Assembly: GCA_049324875.1 (NCBI GenBank)
Contig: JBMONC010000043.1
Coordinates: 1 to 64,000 of the forward strand
DNA from: JAWLHU01 sp049324875
GTDB lineage: Bacteria; Bacillota; Sulfobacillia; Symbiobacteriales; Symbiobacteriaceae
Length of the DNA: 64,000 nt
Direction: 5' to 3'
Below, in pieces: positions 16,654-24,515 of this stretch. The notes under the pieces are model-generated. The model ran no database searches, was not told the origin of the DNA, and saw only the letters and a list, made by a program, of their open reading frames with translations. The position numbers were made by a program, and so were the translations under genes. Numbering within the stretch: position 1 is the first letter of the stretch; each line of letters begins with the position of its first letter.

Positions 16654-17526
16654 TCACCCCAGTTGGGGCGGTCCGGGTGGCGCCGGTCCGTCCGCCGGCG
16701 GACGGCTGCCGCCCCCGCCCGGGTCGGCGAAGTACTCCTGCAGCATGGCGATGAACTCGTCCACCGCCGCCATCACAAACGGGTCAATCCGGCCCGGCGG
16801 GCTGTCAAAGTGCATCTCCTCGGTGGACGGGCCCGGCTTGGCTGCCTTGAAGTAGAGGTTGAGCCGGTAGAGGCCGTCCACAGGCGGGCTCTCGTTGAGC
16901 AGCTGCTCCGCCAGCCAGGGGTTGCCGCTCTGGACCAGATCGCTGGCCCTTTCGATCGGCGGCTGCCCGGCCCGGACCAGCTCAAGCCCGTGGATGTTCA
17001 GGAAGAGCGGAGCCTCCTCCAGGTACTGGTTGAAGATCAGGTGCTCGGCGAACTTGGCGTCCACCTTCATCTCCAGCGGGATCATCACCAGGGAGGTCAG
17101 GGGGTCCTCCGCCTGCCCCGACGGGGGCTGGGAGCCGCCCTCCCCCTGGCTCTGACCGGATGGCTGCTGCTCCGCCACGTTGACCACCGACTTCTCCCCC
17201 GCCTTGATCCCCCGGATCTCCGCCCCGCTCAGGATCTCCGCCTGGCTCAGGTGCCAGATCAGCAGGGCGGCGGAGTTCTTGCCGGGGACCCAGGAGTCGA
17301 CCGCCTGCTCACGGGCGGTCACCTGCGCCTTCCGCTCCGCCAGGTCGCCCTCCCGGGCCAGACGCTTCTGCTCCCGCAGCAGCTCGGTCTCCACCTGTTC
17401 CAGCCTCTCCCGGGCCTCGGCCCGCCGGGTGGTGAAGGGCTCATGGACGAAGGTGTAGGTGGCCACCAGAAGAGCGGCTCCGGTCAGCCCACCCACGAGC
17501 ATCTTCTCCCGTGCACTAAGCGCCAC
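16654..17526 (-). CDS. pilO: type IV pilus assembly protein PilO-like
   Basis: 290-residue bitopic membrane protein: one N-terminal helix (MLVGGLTGAALLVATYTFV), then a coiled coil (residues ~35-75), then a PilO-like ferredoxin fold. It has a Gln/Ser/Gly-rich insertion around residue 120 and a Pro/Gly-rich C-terminus. It forms the alignment complex with PilM and PilN. It overlaps the end of pilN by 11 bases, so translation is probably coupled. Last gene of the pilus operon; no convincing terminator is seen in 16560-16653. Confidence 0.8.
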   Translation of the reverse strand: MALSAREKMLVGGLTGAALLVATYTFVHEPFTTRRAEARERLEQVETELLREQKRLAREGDLAERKAQVTAREQAVDSWVPGKNSAALLIWHLSQAEILSGAEIRGIKAGEKSVVNVAEQQPSGQSQGEGGSQPPSGQAEDPLTSLVMIPLEMKVDAKFAEHLIFNQYLEEAPLFLNIHGLELVRAGQPPIERASDLVQSGNPWLAEQLLNESPPVDGLYRLNLYFKAAKPGPSTEEMHFDSPPGRIDPFVMAAVDEFIAMLQEYFADPGGGGSRPPADGPAPPGPPQLG

Positions 17527-18130
17527 TAGACCCGCCCCCCTCCTGTTTGGCCAGGGTGATCACGACCTCGAACTCCAACTGCTTGAAGGTCGCGGCCGGA
17601 GTGCTCTCTAGCGGCTGGTCTCCCTCCACCTTGTACTCCACCCGGATTCCCGCCTCGTTGACGTAGTGGAGGGTCACCTCCGCCACCTCCGCCCGGGCGA
17701 TCAGCCCGGCAAACAGCTGGGCCACATCCACCAGCCCCCGGCTGGTCGCCTTCAGGGTCATCTCATCGCCCGAGACCTGCAGGGATTGCCAGGTCACGTC
17801 CTGCGGGGTCAGATCCCGCAGGGTGAGCAGGACACCTGACCAGCGCCGCCCCTCCAGCCCCTTCAGCTCCCCTTCGGCCCGGGCCACCCGCAGCTCCCGC
17901 TGCTGGATTACCGCCGCCTCGGCCAGCTGCGCCTTCACCACGTGCAGCCGCTGCCCCTGGTCCTCGGCCCGCGCCGCCATCCGAAGGGTGTCGGCGTGTA
18001 CGCCCGCATAGTGAACCGTGCCGACCACCACGGCCAGAGCCGCTGCGGCGACCAACCCCCACTCCAGCACCCCCGCCTGCCTTGGCGGGGCGTACTCCTT
18101 CAGCATCAAGTTGATCTTGATGTTGGACAT
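17516..18130 (-). CDS. pilN: type IV pilus assembly protein PilN-like
   Basis: 204 residues. It starts with the PilN cytoplasmic signature KINLMLKEY, which docks onto PilM, followed by one membrane helix (residues ~25-45), a coiled coil and a periplasmic-type fold (PQDVTWQSLQVSGDEMTLKA). It begins two bases after the pilM stop and overlaps pilO. Confidence 0.88.
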   Translation of the reverse strand: MSNIKINLMLKEYAPPRQAGVLEWGLVAAAALAVVVGTVHYAGVHADTLRMAARAEDQGQRLHVVKAQLAEAAVIQQRELRVARAEGELKGLEGRRWSGVLLTLRDLTPQDVTWQSLQVSGDEMTLKATSRGLVDVAQLFAGLIARAEVAEVTLHYVNEAGIRVEYKVEGDQPLESTPAATFKQLEFEVVITLAKQEGGGSSGA

Positions 18131-18132
18131 CT

Positions 18133-19290
18133 CTACCCCTCCCTCAAGGCGGAGCCCAGGGCGGTCAGCAGGATCGGGCCCACGTTGTTGATCTGGGGGA
18201 GCAGCGCCGGGTTGATCTCAATCCCATGGAGGGTGGCCTCCTCCACCGCCACCGGCTCCCCGTCTGCCCGCAGCCCCAGGGCCGGGGCCAGCCGGTCGGT
18301 CAGCGTCCGGCTCATCCCCGGGAGCATCGCCCCACCGCCCGAGAGGAAGACCCGCTCCAGGTGGACCCCCCGGTGCTGGATCAGGAAGAACTCCACCGAG
18401 CGGCCGATCGCCTCCACCAGCGTGTCCAGCCAGGGGCCCACCGCCGGCGCCAGCTCCGGATCCTCCTCCACCCCCTTCAGCCGCATCGCCCGCTCAGCGT
18501 CGTAGAGCGGCATGCCCAGGGTGTCGGCAATCGCCGTCCGCAGGTGGGTCAGACCGGTCGGGATGGTGCGGGAGAGCATCGGGATCCCGAAGCGCATGAT
18601 GGCGATGCGGGTGCCCACCTCGCCGAAGTCGAGCAGCACCACCGGGTGGGCGGACTCGTGGGGCACGGCGCCCATCCACTCCAGCGCCCGGATCAGCGCC
18701 ATGCAATCCAGCTCCACCGCATCGGAGCGCAGGCCCGCCCGAGCCAGCGAGTCCAGGTGGCCCTGGACCAACCTCTTCTGTGTGCCCGCCAGGAAGACCG
18801 CCACCTGGTGCTCGGGCACCCCCGGGGCGTCGGCGACCAGGCAGAAGTCGTAGACCAGCTGCTCCTCCGGGATCGGCAGGTGCTGCGGCGCCTCGAACTT
18901 CATGGCCGCCCGCATCTCCTCCATGCTGACCCGGGGCAGGTTGAGGTAGCGCATCATCACCGCCGGCCCGCCGATGGAGCAGCCCAGCCTGCTCTGGCGA
19001 AGGCCCATCGCCCGGACCACGTTCCGCAGCAGGTCTCCCAGGTGCTCCGGGGTGACCACGGCGCCTTCCAGCATCATCCCCGAGGGCAGGGGGCAGATCG
19101 CGTAGTTCTCCAGCCGGGGGCCGTTGCGGGTCCAGCGGGTCTGGACCACCTTCAGGTGACCGGAGCCCATGTCAACCCCGACCCCGGTCTTTCCCTGGGG
19201 CGAAAGAAAGCCCCACCGAAAACCGACATCGGCCCCTGCCGGCAGCAGGTCCCGGCCCGTGCTCACCCGGTTGCGCTCAACTCGGCTCAT
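18133..19290 (-). CDS. pilM: type IV pilus assembly ATPase-like protein PilM
   Basis: 385-residue actin-fold cytoplasmic protein. Motifs are VGVDMGSGHLKVVQ (phosphate 1), VVLLDFGEVGTRIAIM (phosphate 2) and VFLSGGGAMLPG (adenosine loop). It links the pilus motor to PilN/PilO. The ATG at 19290 is chosen because GAGGAGGCGAGG lies just upstream; the frame is open six codons further. Starts 15 bp after the fimT-like stop. Confidence 0.92.
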   Translation of the reverse strand: MSRVERNRVSTGRDLLPAGADVGFRWGFLSPQGKTGVGVDMGSGHLKVVQTRWTRNGPRLENYAICPLPSGMMLEGAVVTPEHLGDLLRNVVRAMGLRQSRLGCSIGGPAVMMRYLNLPRVSMEEMRAAMKFEAPQHLPIPEEQLVYDFCLVADAPGVPEHQVAVFLAGTQKRLVQGHLDSLARAGLRSDAVELDCMALIRALEWMGAVPHESAHPVVLLDFGEVGTRIAIMRFGIPMLSRTIPTGLTHLRTAIADTLGMPLYDAERAMRLKGVEEDPELAPAVGPWLDTLVEAIGRSVEFFLIQHRGVHLERVFLSGGGAMLPGMSRTLTDRLAPALGLRADGEPVAVEEATLHGIEINPALLPQINNVGPILLTALGSALREG

Positions 19291-19304
19291 GGCCTCGCCT
19301 CCTC

Positions 19305-19820
19305 TCAATGCTCAATCACGCCGGTGTTCGCATGGATCCGGATGGTCCGGCCGGCGTAGCCCGACTGGCAGGTCTCTGCGCCGGAGGGCTCCGTCTGCAC
19401 CCGGCAGACAGTGATCTCCACCGTGGGACCGCTGTAGAAGCCATCGGGATTGAACTGCAGCGGATTCGGGCCCGATCCGCCCATGGGCACCGCCAACCCG
19501 AGCCCGTCCTCCAGTTGATAGCGATCCTGCTCCACCCAGGAGGCGCACGGACTCCCCACACAAGACTCCACCCTGTAGCCACGGACCACCGTCGAGCCGG
19601 GGGTGGCCGGGGGGTCCCAGTTCAGCCGCCACTTGGCCGTCTGGGCCACGGCGCTCATCCGGGCGATGGCAATGTGGTCGAGGAGCCGGGATGCGGCGCG
19701 GGAGGCCTGGCTGCTCCGGACCACGGCGGAGCCGGAGAGCAGGGCCAGCGAGGTGGCCAAGGAGAGCACGGCCAGAACCACGACCAGCTCGATCAGGGTG
19801 ACCCCGGACTCGCTCCGCAT
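19305..19820 (-). CDS. prepilin, GspH/FimT type
   Basis: 171-residue minor pilin. Prepilin site ESG|VTLIELVVVLAVLSLA at residues ~4-20, with a short leader, Glu at +5 and a long hydrophobic helix. A Cys-containing C-terminal domain may form disulphides. The ATG at 19820 is chosen because it gives a normal short leader and follows GGGAGGGAGAGGG. Part of the minor pilin block of the operon. Confidence 0.88.
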   Translation of the reverse strand: MRSESGVTLIELVVVLAVLSLATSLALLSGSAVVRSSQASRAASRLLDHIAIARMSAVAQTAKWRLNWDPPATPGSTVVRGYRVESCVGSPCASWVEQDRYQLEDGLGLAVPMGGSGPNPLQFNPDGFYSGPTVEITVCRVQTEPSGAETCQSGYAGRTIRIHANTGVIEH

Positions 19821-19842
19821 GGGCCCTCTCCCTCCTCCCTGG

Positions 19843-20338
19843 CTAGTCATAGGCGGTGTGCACCGCCCTGGGAATCGTCCCGGTGGGGTTGATCCAGGAG
19901 ACCGTACCGGAGACCCGCCGGGTGGCCTGATAGAGACCCGTCCCAAAGGTGCCGGTGGATGAGATGTGGTAGACGCCGTTGGCGGCGTCGATCGGGGTGA
20001 TCTCGATGCTGTAGGAGCCTCCCTCGTTGCCCATCATGTCGACAAAGGTTTCGGTGTGGCCGTGGAGCGCCAGCATGGTGGGTTCGTCGGCCCCGCCGAT
20101 CAGGCGGGCGCGGGCCCAGTTGAAGCCGGCCTCGGCGGCGTAGTAAGCGATCTCGGCGTTTCCCTTCACCTTGGCCACCCGGGCCTCCCGGACCACCCGG
20201 GCGCTGGCCTCGGCGGCGTAGATGAGGAAGACAGCGATCGCCACCAGCACCAGGGGGAGGGCGTAGCCCCGCTCAGCGAAGGAGGGCGAAGACCTCCAGG
20301 CGGGTGGGGGCTGTCTGGCCGGGGAGCGGGGGTTTGAC
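19843..20338 (-). CDS. pilus assembly protein, PilX-like (5' end lost in gap)
   Basis: Only the C-terminal ~165 residues are present. The hydrophobic N-terminal region (ERGYALPLVLVAIAVFLIYA) followed by AYYAAEAGFNWARARL is typical of PilX/PilX_N minor pilins. No ATG, GTG or TTG occurs in frame between the gap and the hydrophobic segment, so the start lies in the 100-N gap or a non-standard codon is used. Stop at 19843. Confidence 0.75.
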
Positions 20339-20438
20339 NNNNNNNNNNNNNNNNNNNNNNNNNNNNNNNNNNNNNNNNNNNNNNNNNNNNNNNNNNNNNN
20401 NNNNNNNNNNNNNNNNNNNNNNNNNNNNNNNNNNNNNN
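20339..20438. other. assembly gap (100 N)
   Basis: Exactly 100 N, the conventional size for a gap of unknown length. It removes the 3' part of the pilV-like gene and probably the start of the pilX-like gene. In another frame the sequence just after the gap ends at a stop near 20273-20275, which may be the true end of pilV. Confidence 0.98.
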
Positions 20439-20732
20439 GAGCCACTCGGACCCGTTCCCCGGCCACCCGAAGTTCGAGAGCGGGTTCGTTTTGGAATAAG
20501 GGGTCCTGTAGGCGACGTTGGCCAGCTCCTCCATCTTGGAGGAGGCCAGGGTGGCCGCCAGCTGCCGCTCGAAGGACCGGCCGTTGAACATGTAGGTGGA
20601 GAAGTCCAGCATGGGCACCAGCACCAGCACCAGGACAAGAGCGGCCACCAGCACCTCCACCAGGCTGAGGCCCTCCTCCTCCCCCAACCGGGCCAGGGGC
20701 CCTCTCAGGCCTGCGGACAACCCTTTAGCCAT
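20439..20732 (-). CDS. prepilin, PilV-like (3' end lost in gap)
   Basis: N-terminal 98 residues only. Prepilin motif EEEG|LSLVEVLVAALVLVLVLVPM near residues 18-40, typical of PilV/GspI minor pilins. GGGGAGGG lies upstream of the ATG. Its C-terminus is in the N gap; a plausible end is the short frame closing near 20273. Confidence 0.8.
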
Positions 20733-20782
20733 GGATAGTCACCCTCCCCACCACCCGGCAGCCGAAAGATCTCCTTCAGTCC

Positions 20783-20811
20783 GGCGGGGGCCGGTCTTGC
20801 GACCAGCCCCC
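20783..20811. terminator. intercistronic hairpin between pilin 2 and pilV
   Basis: GCGGGGGC-x-GGTC stem with a complementary arm around a 4-base loop, no T-run. More likely an mRNA-stabilising or attenuating hairpin after the pilin genes than a full terminator. Confidence 0.45.
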
Positions 20812-20823
20812 GCTCCTGTGCTG

Positions 20824-21408
20824 TTAGTGGGTCACCACCCGGACATCCAGACCGGCGGTGAGCAGTTGGCAGTTGTCGATATGGGTGTCAGGCACCTGCC
20901 AGATGCCTGCCCCCACGGTCGGAATGGTCAACGAGGCGGTCTCGCCGGTCTCTACGGTAAAGGTCCGCTCCTCATCGCTATAGCCGTCGGTGCAGCGAAT
21001 GGTGATCTGCTGCCCGGCGGTGAGTGGGTCATCATCATGGCGCTCCCGTTGGAGATCCACCAGGACGTAGCCCCTCCCGAACTCGGAGGTCAGATAGAGG
21101 TAGCCCTTGTTCCAACCGTTCCGGAAGGAGGTGGTCGACCTGAGGTAGCCCCCGGTCAGGGCGGCCCGGATGGAGGCCGCATCTGCCTGGTACGGGTAGG
21201 CTTGATTATCGGTCATGTAGCTCTCCAGCGCCGAGGAGATCAGCTTGATATCGGCATGTCCCGGCGCCGCCTTGGCCTCCTGAAAGGCGTCCATCAGCCG
21301 GGGCACCGCGAAGGCAGCCAGAAGGCCAACAATCGCGATCACCACCAGCAGCTCGATCAGCGTAAACCCCTCGCACCTCACGGGGCGCCTGCTGGCCGAC
21401 ATCCGCAT
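20824..21408 (-). CDS. type IV pilin-like protein (second copy)
   Basis: 194 residues. Prepilin motif CEG|FTLIELLVVIAIVGLLAAFA, then PRLMDAFQEAKAAPGHADIK. Paralogous to the upstream pilin: the same helix, the same AxxDxK region, a similar NGWNKGYLYLT segment, and the same ending (VVTH here, MVTH there). GGAGGG lies six bases before the ATG. Cys residues near 140 and 177 may form a disulphide. Confidence 0.88.
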   Translation of the reverse strand: MRMSASRRPVRCEGFTLIELLVVIAIVGLLAAFAVPRLMDAFQEAKAAPGHADIKLISSALESYMTDNQAYPYQADAASIRAALTGGYLRSTTSFRNGWNKGYLYLTSEFGRGYVLVDLQRERHDDDPLTAGQQITIRCTDGYSDEERTFTVETGETASLTIPTVGAGIWQVPDTHIDNCQLLTAGLDVRVVTH

Positions 21409-21461
21409 CGGTCAGCCCTCCCTGTCCGCCTGCCCTGTCGTCATGCTCTCCGGAGACGGAG

Positions 21462-21490
21462 CAGCGGGGCCGGCGCCGGCCGGCCCCGCG
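21462..21490. terminator. intercistronic hairpin after the first pilin gene
   Basis: GCGGGGCCGGC / GCCGGCCCCGC-type GC-rich stem between the two pilin genes, with no T-run. It could protect the pilin mRNA or reduce read-through, raising the major pilin level. Confidence 0.45.
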
Positions 21491-21504
21491 CAGTTGCTGT
21501 CGGG

Positions 21505-22032
21505 CTAGTGGGTTACCATCCGGGCATCGGCCGTGGTGACCGAGCAGTTCTGGATGTTGGAGAGATGGGTAGTGTTGGCCGCGACCACCTGGAAGTCACC
21601 GGTCACGGTGATGGTGTACTCCGCACCGGCGACGGCAGGGTCACACTCGATCGCAACGGTCTCGTTCTTGCCCGGGTCGACCAGCATGTAGCCGGTGCCG
21701 CTGCCGTCGGTCAGGTAGACGTACCCGTTGTTGAAGCCGTTGACGAAGGTGGTGTCGTTCTTCAGGTAATTCCCCTTGAGGGCGTCCGCCACCTGGGCGG
21801 CGGTGCCCGTCGGGTAGGCGTTGCTGAGGTCCTCCAGGTAGTAGCGCTCCAGGGCGCCGGCGATCGTCTTCAGGTCGGCATCACCGGGGGCCTGCTTCGC
21901 GTCGTTGATCGCCTCAAAGAGACGCGGGACGGCGAAGGCGGCCAGCAGACCGATAATCGCCACGACCACAAGCAGCTCAATCAGCGTGAAACCCTTCTGG
22001 TCACGACGCACCCGACGAAACAGCTTGTGCAC
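21505..22032 (-). CDS. pilA: type IV pilin, probable major subunit
   Basis: 175 residues. Prepilin cleavage QKG|FTLIELLVVVAIIGLLAAF; leader of about 13 residues; Glu at +5. The GTG at 22032 is chosen because GGAGGGG precedes it and the leader has normal length. It has its own strong promoter (22082-22110) and is followed by a GC-rich hairpin, which suggests high expression as the major pilin. Cys occurs in the C-terminal domain near residues 131 and 163. Confidence 0.9.
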   Translation of the reverse strand: MHKLFRRVRRDQKGFTLIELLVVVAIIGLLAAFAVPRLFEAINDAKQAPGDADLKTIAGALERYYLEDLSNAYPTGTAAQVADALKGNYLKNDTTFVNGFNNGYVYLTDGSGTGYMLVDPGKNETVAIECDPAVAGAEYTITVTGDFQVVAANTTHLSNIQNCSVTTADARMVTH

Positions 22033-22081
22033 CCTAACCCCTCCCCTTTTCTCCATTAATTGGGACTTGGTTGCAAGTCCC

Positions 22082-22110
22082 ATTATGGTGGAAGATGGAA
22101 GGGGTGTCAA
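22082..22110 (-). promoter_or_regulatory. pilA promoter
   Basis: Minus strand: perfect -35 TTGACA (22105-22110), 17-bp spacer, -10 CATAAT (22082-22087). The strongest promoter match in the pilus cluster, ~43 bases before the GTG. A GGGACTTG-type inverted repeat (22063-22083) overlaps the -10. Confidence 0.75.
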
Positions 22111-22171
22111 GAGGGATTTCAAAAAATTTCCAATTCGTTCTGTCTCCGGGCCTTTCGCCACCCGGAAGGGG

Positions 22172-23389
22172 TCAGAACATCGTCCAGAGGTTGAAGATGG
22201 GCAGCATCATGGAGATCACCACGAAGCCGACCGTCACGGCGAGGAAGACGATGATCAGCGGCTCCAGCGATGCGGAGAGCCGCTCCGCGGACCGCTGTAC
22301 CTCCTCTTCATAGAAGTCGGCCACCTTGTCCAGCATCTCCGACATGGTGCCGGTCTCCTCGCCCACCGCCAGCATCTCCACCACCATGGGCGGAAAGACC
22401 CCGGAACGACGAAGCGGGACGACCAGAGATTGGCCCTGCTGGACCTCCTCCAGTGCGTCCCGTACAGCTGCTGCGATGACCCGGTTGCCGAGGGTGCGCT
22501 GCACCACGGCCAGGGCCTTCAAGATCGGTACACCGCTGGCGAGGAGTCCCCCCAGGGTCCGCCCGAACCGGGCGATGTTGCTCTTGGTGACCATCATCCC
22601 GGCGATGGGGATCTTCAGGACCAGCCGGTCCCGGAGCATGGAGCCGTGCGGGGTGGACCACCAGGTCCTCAGGGCGAAGAGCCCCACCGCCGCCCCCAGC
22701 AGGCAGAGGTACCAGTAGGTGCGGATCAGCTCACTGGTGGCTATCAGCAGCCGGGTGGGCCCCGGCAGGTCGCTGCCCATGTCGGCGTAGACCTGGACAA
22801 ACTGGGGGACGACAAAGGTCATCAGGAAGATGACGACCATCACCGCCACGCTCATCACGATCGAGGGGTAGACCATGGCGGAGCGGATCTTCTGCCGGAG
22901 CATCTCGTCCTTCTCTAGTTGGATGGCGACCCGGTCCATCGTCTCGTCGAGGATGCCGCCGACCTCGCCCGCCTCGATCATGTGGATCATCACCGGCGGG
23001 AAGATCCGCCCGTGGCGGGCGAAGGCCTCGGAGAGCCCGTCGCCCGCCTCCACATCGGTGGCGATCCGGTCCAGGGTGCGGGCCAGGCGACGGTTGCCGG
23101 TCTGCCGGGCCAGGACCCGGAGGCACTGCACCACCGGCAGGCCGGCGTTTACCATTGTGGCGAACTGCCGGGCGAAGATCGCCAGGTCCTTGCCGCTCAC
23201 CCTGCGCTGGATCAGCAGGAAGCCCTGCTGCCGGATGATCACACCCAGGTCCCGCTCCGCCTCGATGCCCAGAACCAGGAGCCCCTGGCTCCTCAGACGC
23301 CGGATCACTTCCCTTTCCGATTCCGCCTCGGCCCGGCCCTGCACCAGTTCACCGGCGACGGTCCGGGCCCGGTAGACATAGACACCCAT
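22172..23389 (-). CDS. pilC: type IV pilus inner-membrane platform protein PilC
   Basis: 405-residue GspF/PilC platform protein. Two repeated T2SSF domains (ARQFATMVNAGLPVVQCLRV near 75 and GRTLGGLLASGVPILKAL near 275), each followed by membrane helices; a last helix lies near residues 370-395. It anchors the motor ATPases. Starts ATG 23389 with GGAGGGGAT upstream, 25 bp after pilT. Confidence 0.95.
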   Translation of the reverse strand: MGVYVYRARTVAGELVQGRAEAESEREVIRRLRSQGLLVLGIEAERDLGVIIRQQGFLLIQRRVSGKDLAIFARQFATMVNAGLPVVQCLRVLARQTGNRRLARTLDRIATDVEAGDGLSEAFARHGRIFPPVMIHMIEAGEVGGILDETMDRVAIQLEKDEMLRQKIRSAMVYPSIVMSVAVMVVIFLMTFVVPQFVQVYADMGSDLPGPTRLLIATSELIRTYWYLCLLGAAVGLFALRTWWSTPHGSMLRDRLVLKIPIAGMMVTKSNIARFGRTLGGLLASGVPILKALAVVQRTLGNRVIAAAVRDALEEVQQGQSLVVPLRRSGVFPPMVVEMLAVGEETGTMSEMLDKVADFYEEEVQRSAERLSASLEPLIIVFLAVTVGFVVISMMLPIFNLWTMF

Positions 23390-23414
23390 GCTTCACGATC
23401 CCCTCCCGCGGGGG

Positions 23415-24500
23415 CTAGAACCGCCCCATGTTGCCCATCCCGCCGGGAGCGCCGTGCTGCTGTAATGCGTTGTACTGCTGGATCATGTTGGTGAAGTCTT
23501 CCTGGCTGATCACACCGCGCTCGTAGAGCTCCCGGACCGAAGCCTCCATCAGCCGCATGCCCATCTTGCTGTTGGTCTGGATCACGCTGGGAATCTGGTG
23601 GGTCTTGCCCTCACGGATCAGGTTCCGGACGGCGGGGGTAGCGATCAGCACCTCCAGCGCCGCGATCCGGCCGGGGCGGTCCACCCGGCGGAAGAGCCGC
23701 TGGGCCACGATCCCCTGGATCGAGCCGGCCAGCTGAATCCGGACCTGCTGCTGCTGCTCGGCGGGGAAGACGTCGACGATGCGGTCGATGGTGGAGGCGG
23801 CGTCGTTGGTGTGCAGCGTGGCGAAGACCAGGTGGCCGGTCTCCGCCGCCTGCAGGGCGATCTGGATCGTCTCCAGGTCCCGCATCTCGCCCAGCAGGAT
23901 CACGTCGGGGTCCTGGCGGAGGGCGGCCCGCAGCGCCCGGGAGAAGGTGGTGGTGTCGGAGCCGATCTCCCGCTGGTTGATCACCGACTTCTTGTGCCGG
24001 TGCAGGTACTCGATCGGGTCCTCGATGGTGACGATGTGCCGGTCCTGCTGCTCGTTGATCAGGTCGATCAGGGCGGCCAGGGTGGTCGACTTGCCCGAGC
24101 CGGTCGGGCCGGTGACCACCACCAGGCCGTGGGGCTTGTCGCAGAAGGTGGTCAACACCTCCGGCAACCCCAGCTCCCAGAGGGTGAGGATCTTGAAGGG
24201 GATGACACGGAGCGCCACCGCCAGGGTGGAGCGCTGCCGGTAGACGTTGACGCGGAACCGGCCCAGGCCGGCGACGCCGTAGGAGAAGTCCACCTCGCCG
24301 TACTCCTCGAAGTCCGCCTTCTTCTCCGGCGGGATGATCCGTTCCGTGATGGCCTCCAGGTCCGCGGCCACGAGGGGGAGGTTGCCCTGGCGGATCAGCT
24401 GACCGTGGATCCGGAAGATCGGGGGCTGCGCCTCGCACAGGTGAATGTCCGAGGATTCCTTGGCCACTGCGTCTCGAAGCAAGCTCTCCAGGTCGAACAA
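23415..24500 (-). CDS. pilT: twitching motility retraction ATPase PilT
   Basis: 361 residues. Hexameric ATPase that retracts pili. Walker A GPTGSGKS near residue 130, the Asp box with DPIEYLH, Walker B VILLGEMRD, and the His box TGHLVFATLHTNDAAS. A TTG start at 24500 is chosen: AGGAGG lies eight bases upstream, while the GTG three codons earlier overlaps that Shine-Dalgarno site. Its presence implies retractile pili and twitching or DNA uptake. Confidence 0.95.
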   Translation of the reverse strand: MFDLESLLRDAVAKESSDIHLCEAQPPIFRIHGQLIRQGNLPLVAADLEAITERIIPPEKKADFEEYGEVDFSYGVAGLGRFRVNVYRQRSTLAVALRVIPFKILTLWELGLPEVLTTFCDKPHGLVVVTGPTGSGKSTTLAALIDLINEQQDRHIVTIEDPIEYLHRHKKSVINQREIGSDTTTFSRALRAALRQDPDVILLGEMRDLETIQIALQAAETGHLVFATLHTNDAASTIDRIVDVFPAEQQQQVRIQLAGSIQGIVAQRLFRRVDRPGRIAALEVLIATPAVRNLIREGKTHQIPSVIQTNSKMGMRLMEASVRELYERGVISQEDFTNMIQQYNALQQHGAPGGMGNMGRF

Positions 24501-24515
24501 GGGGTGCACCTCCTG

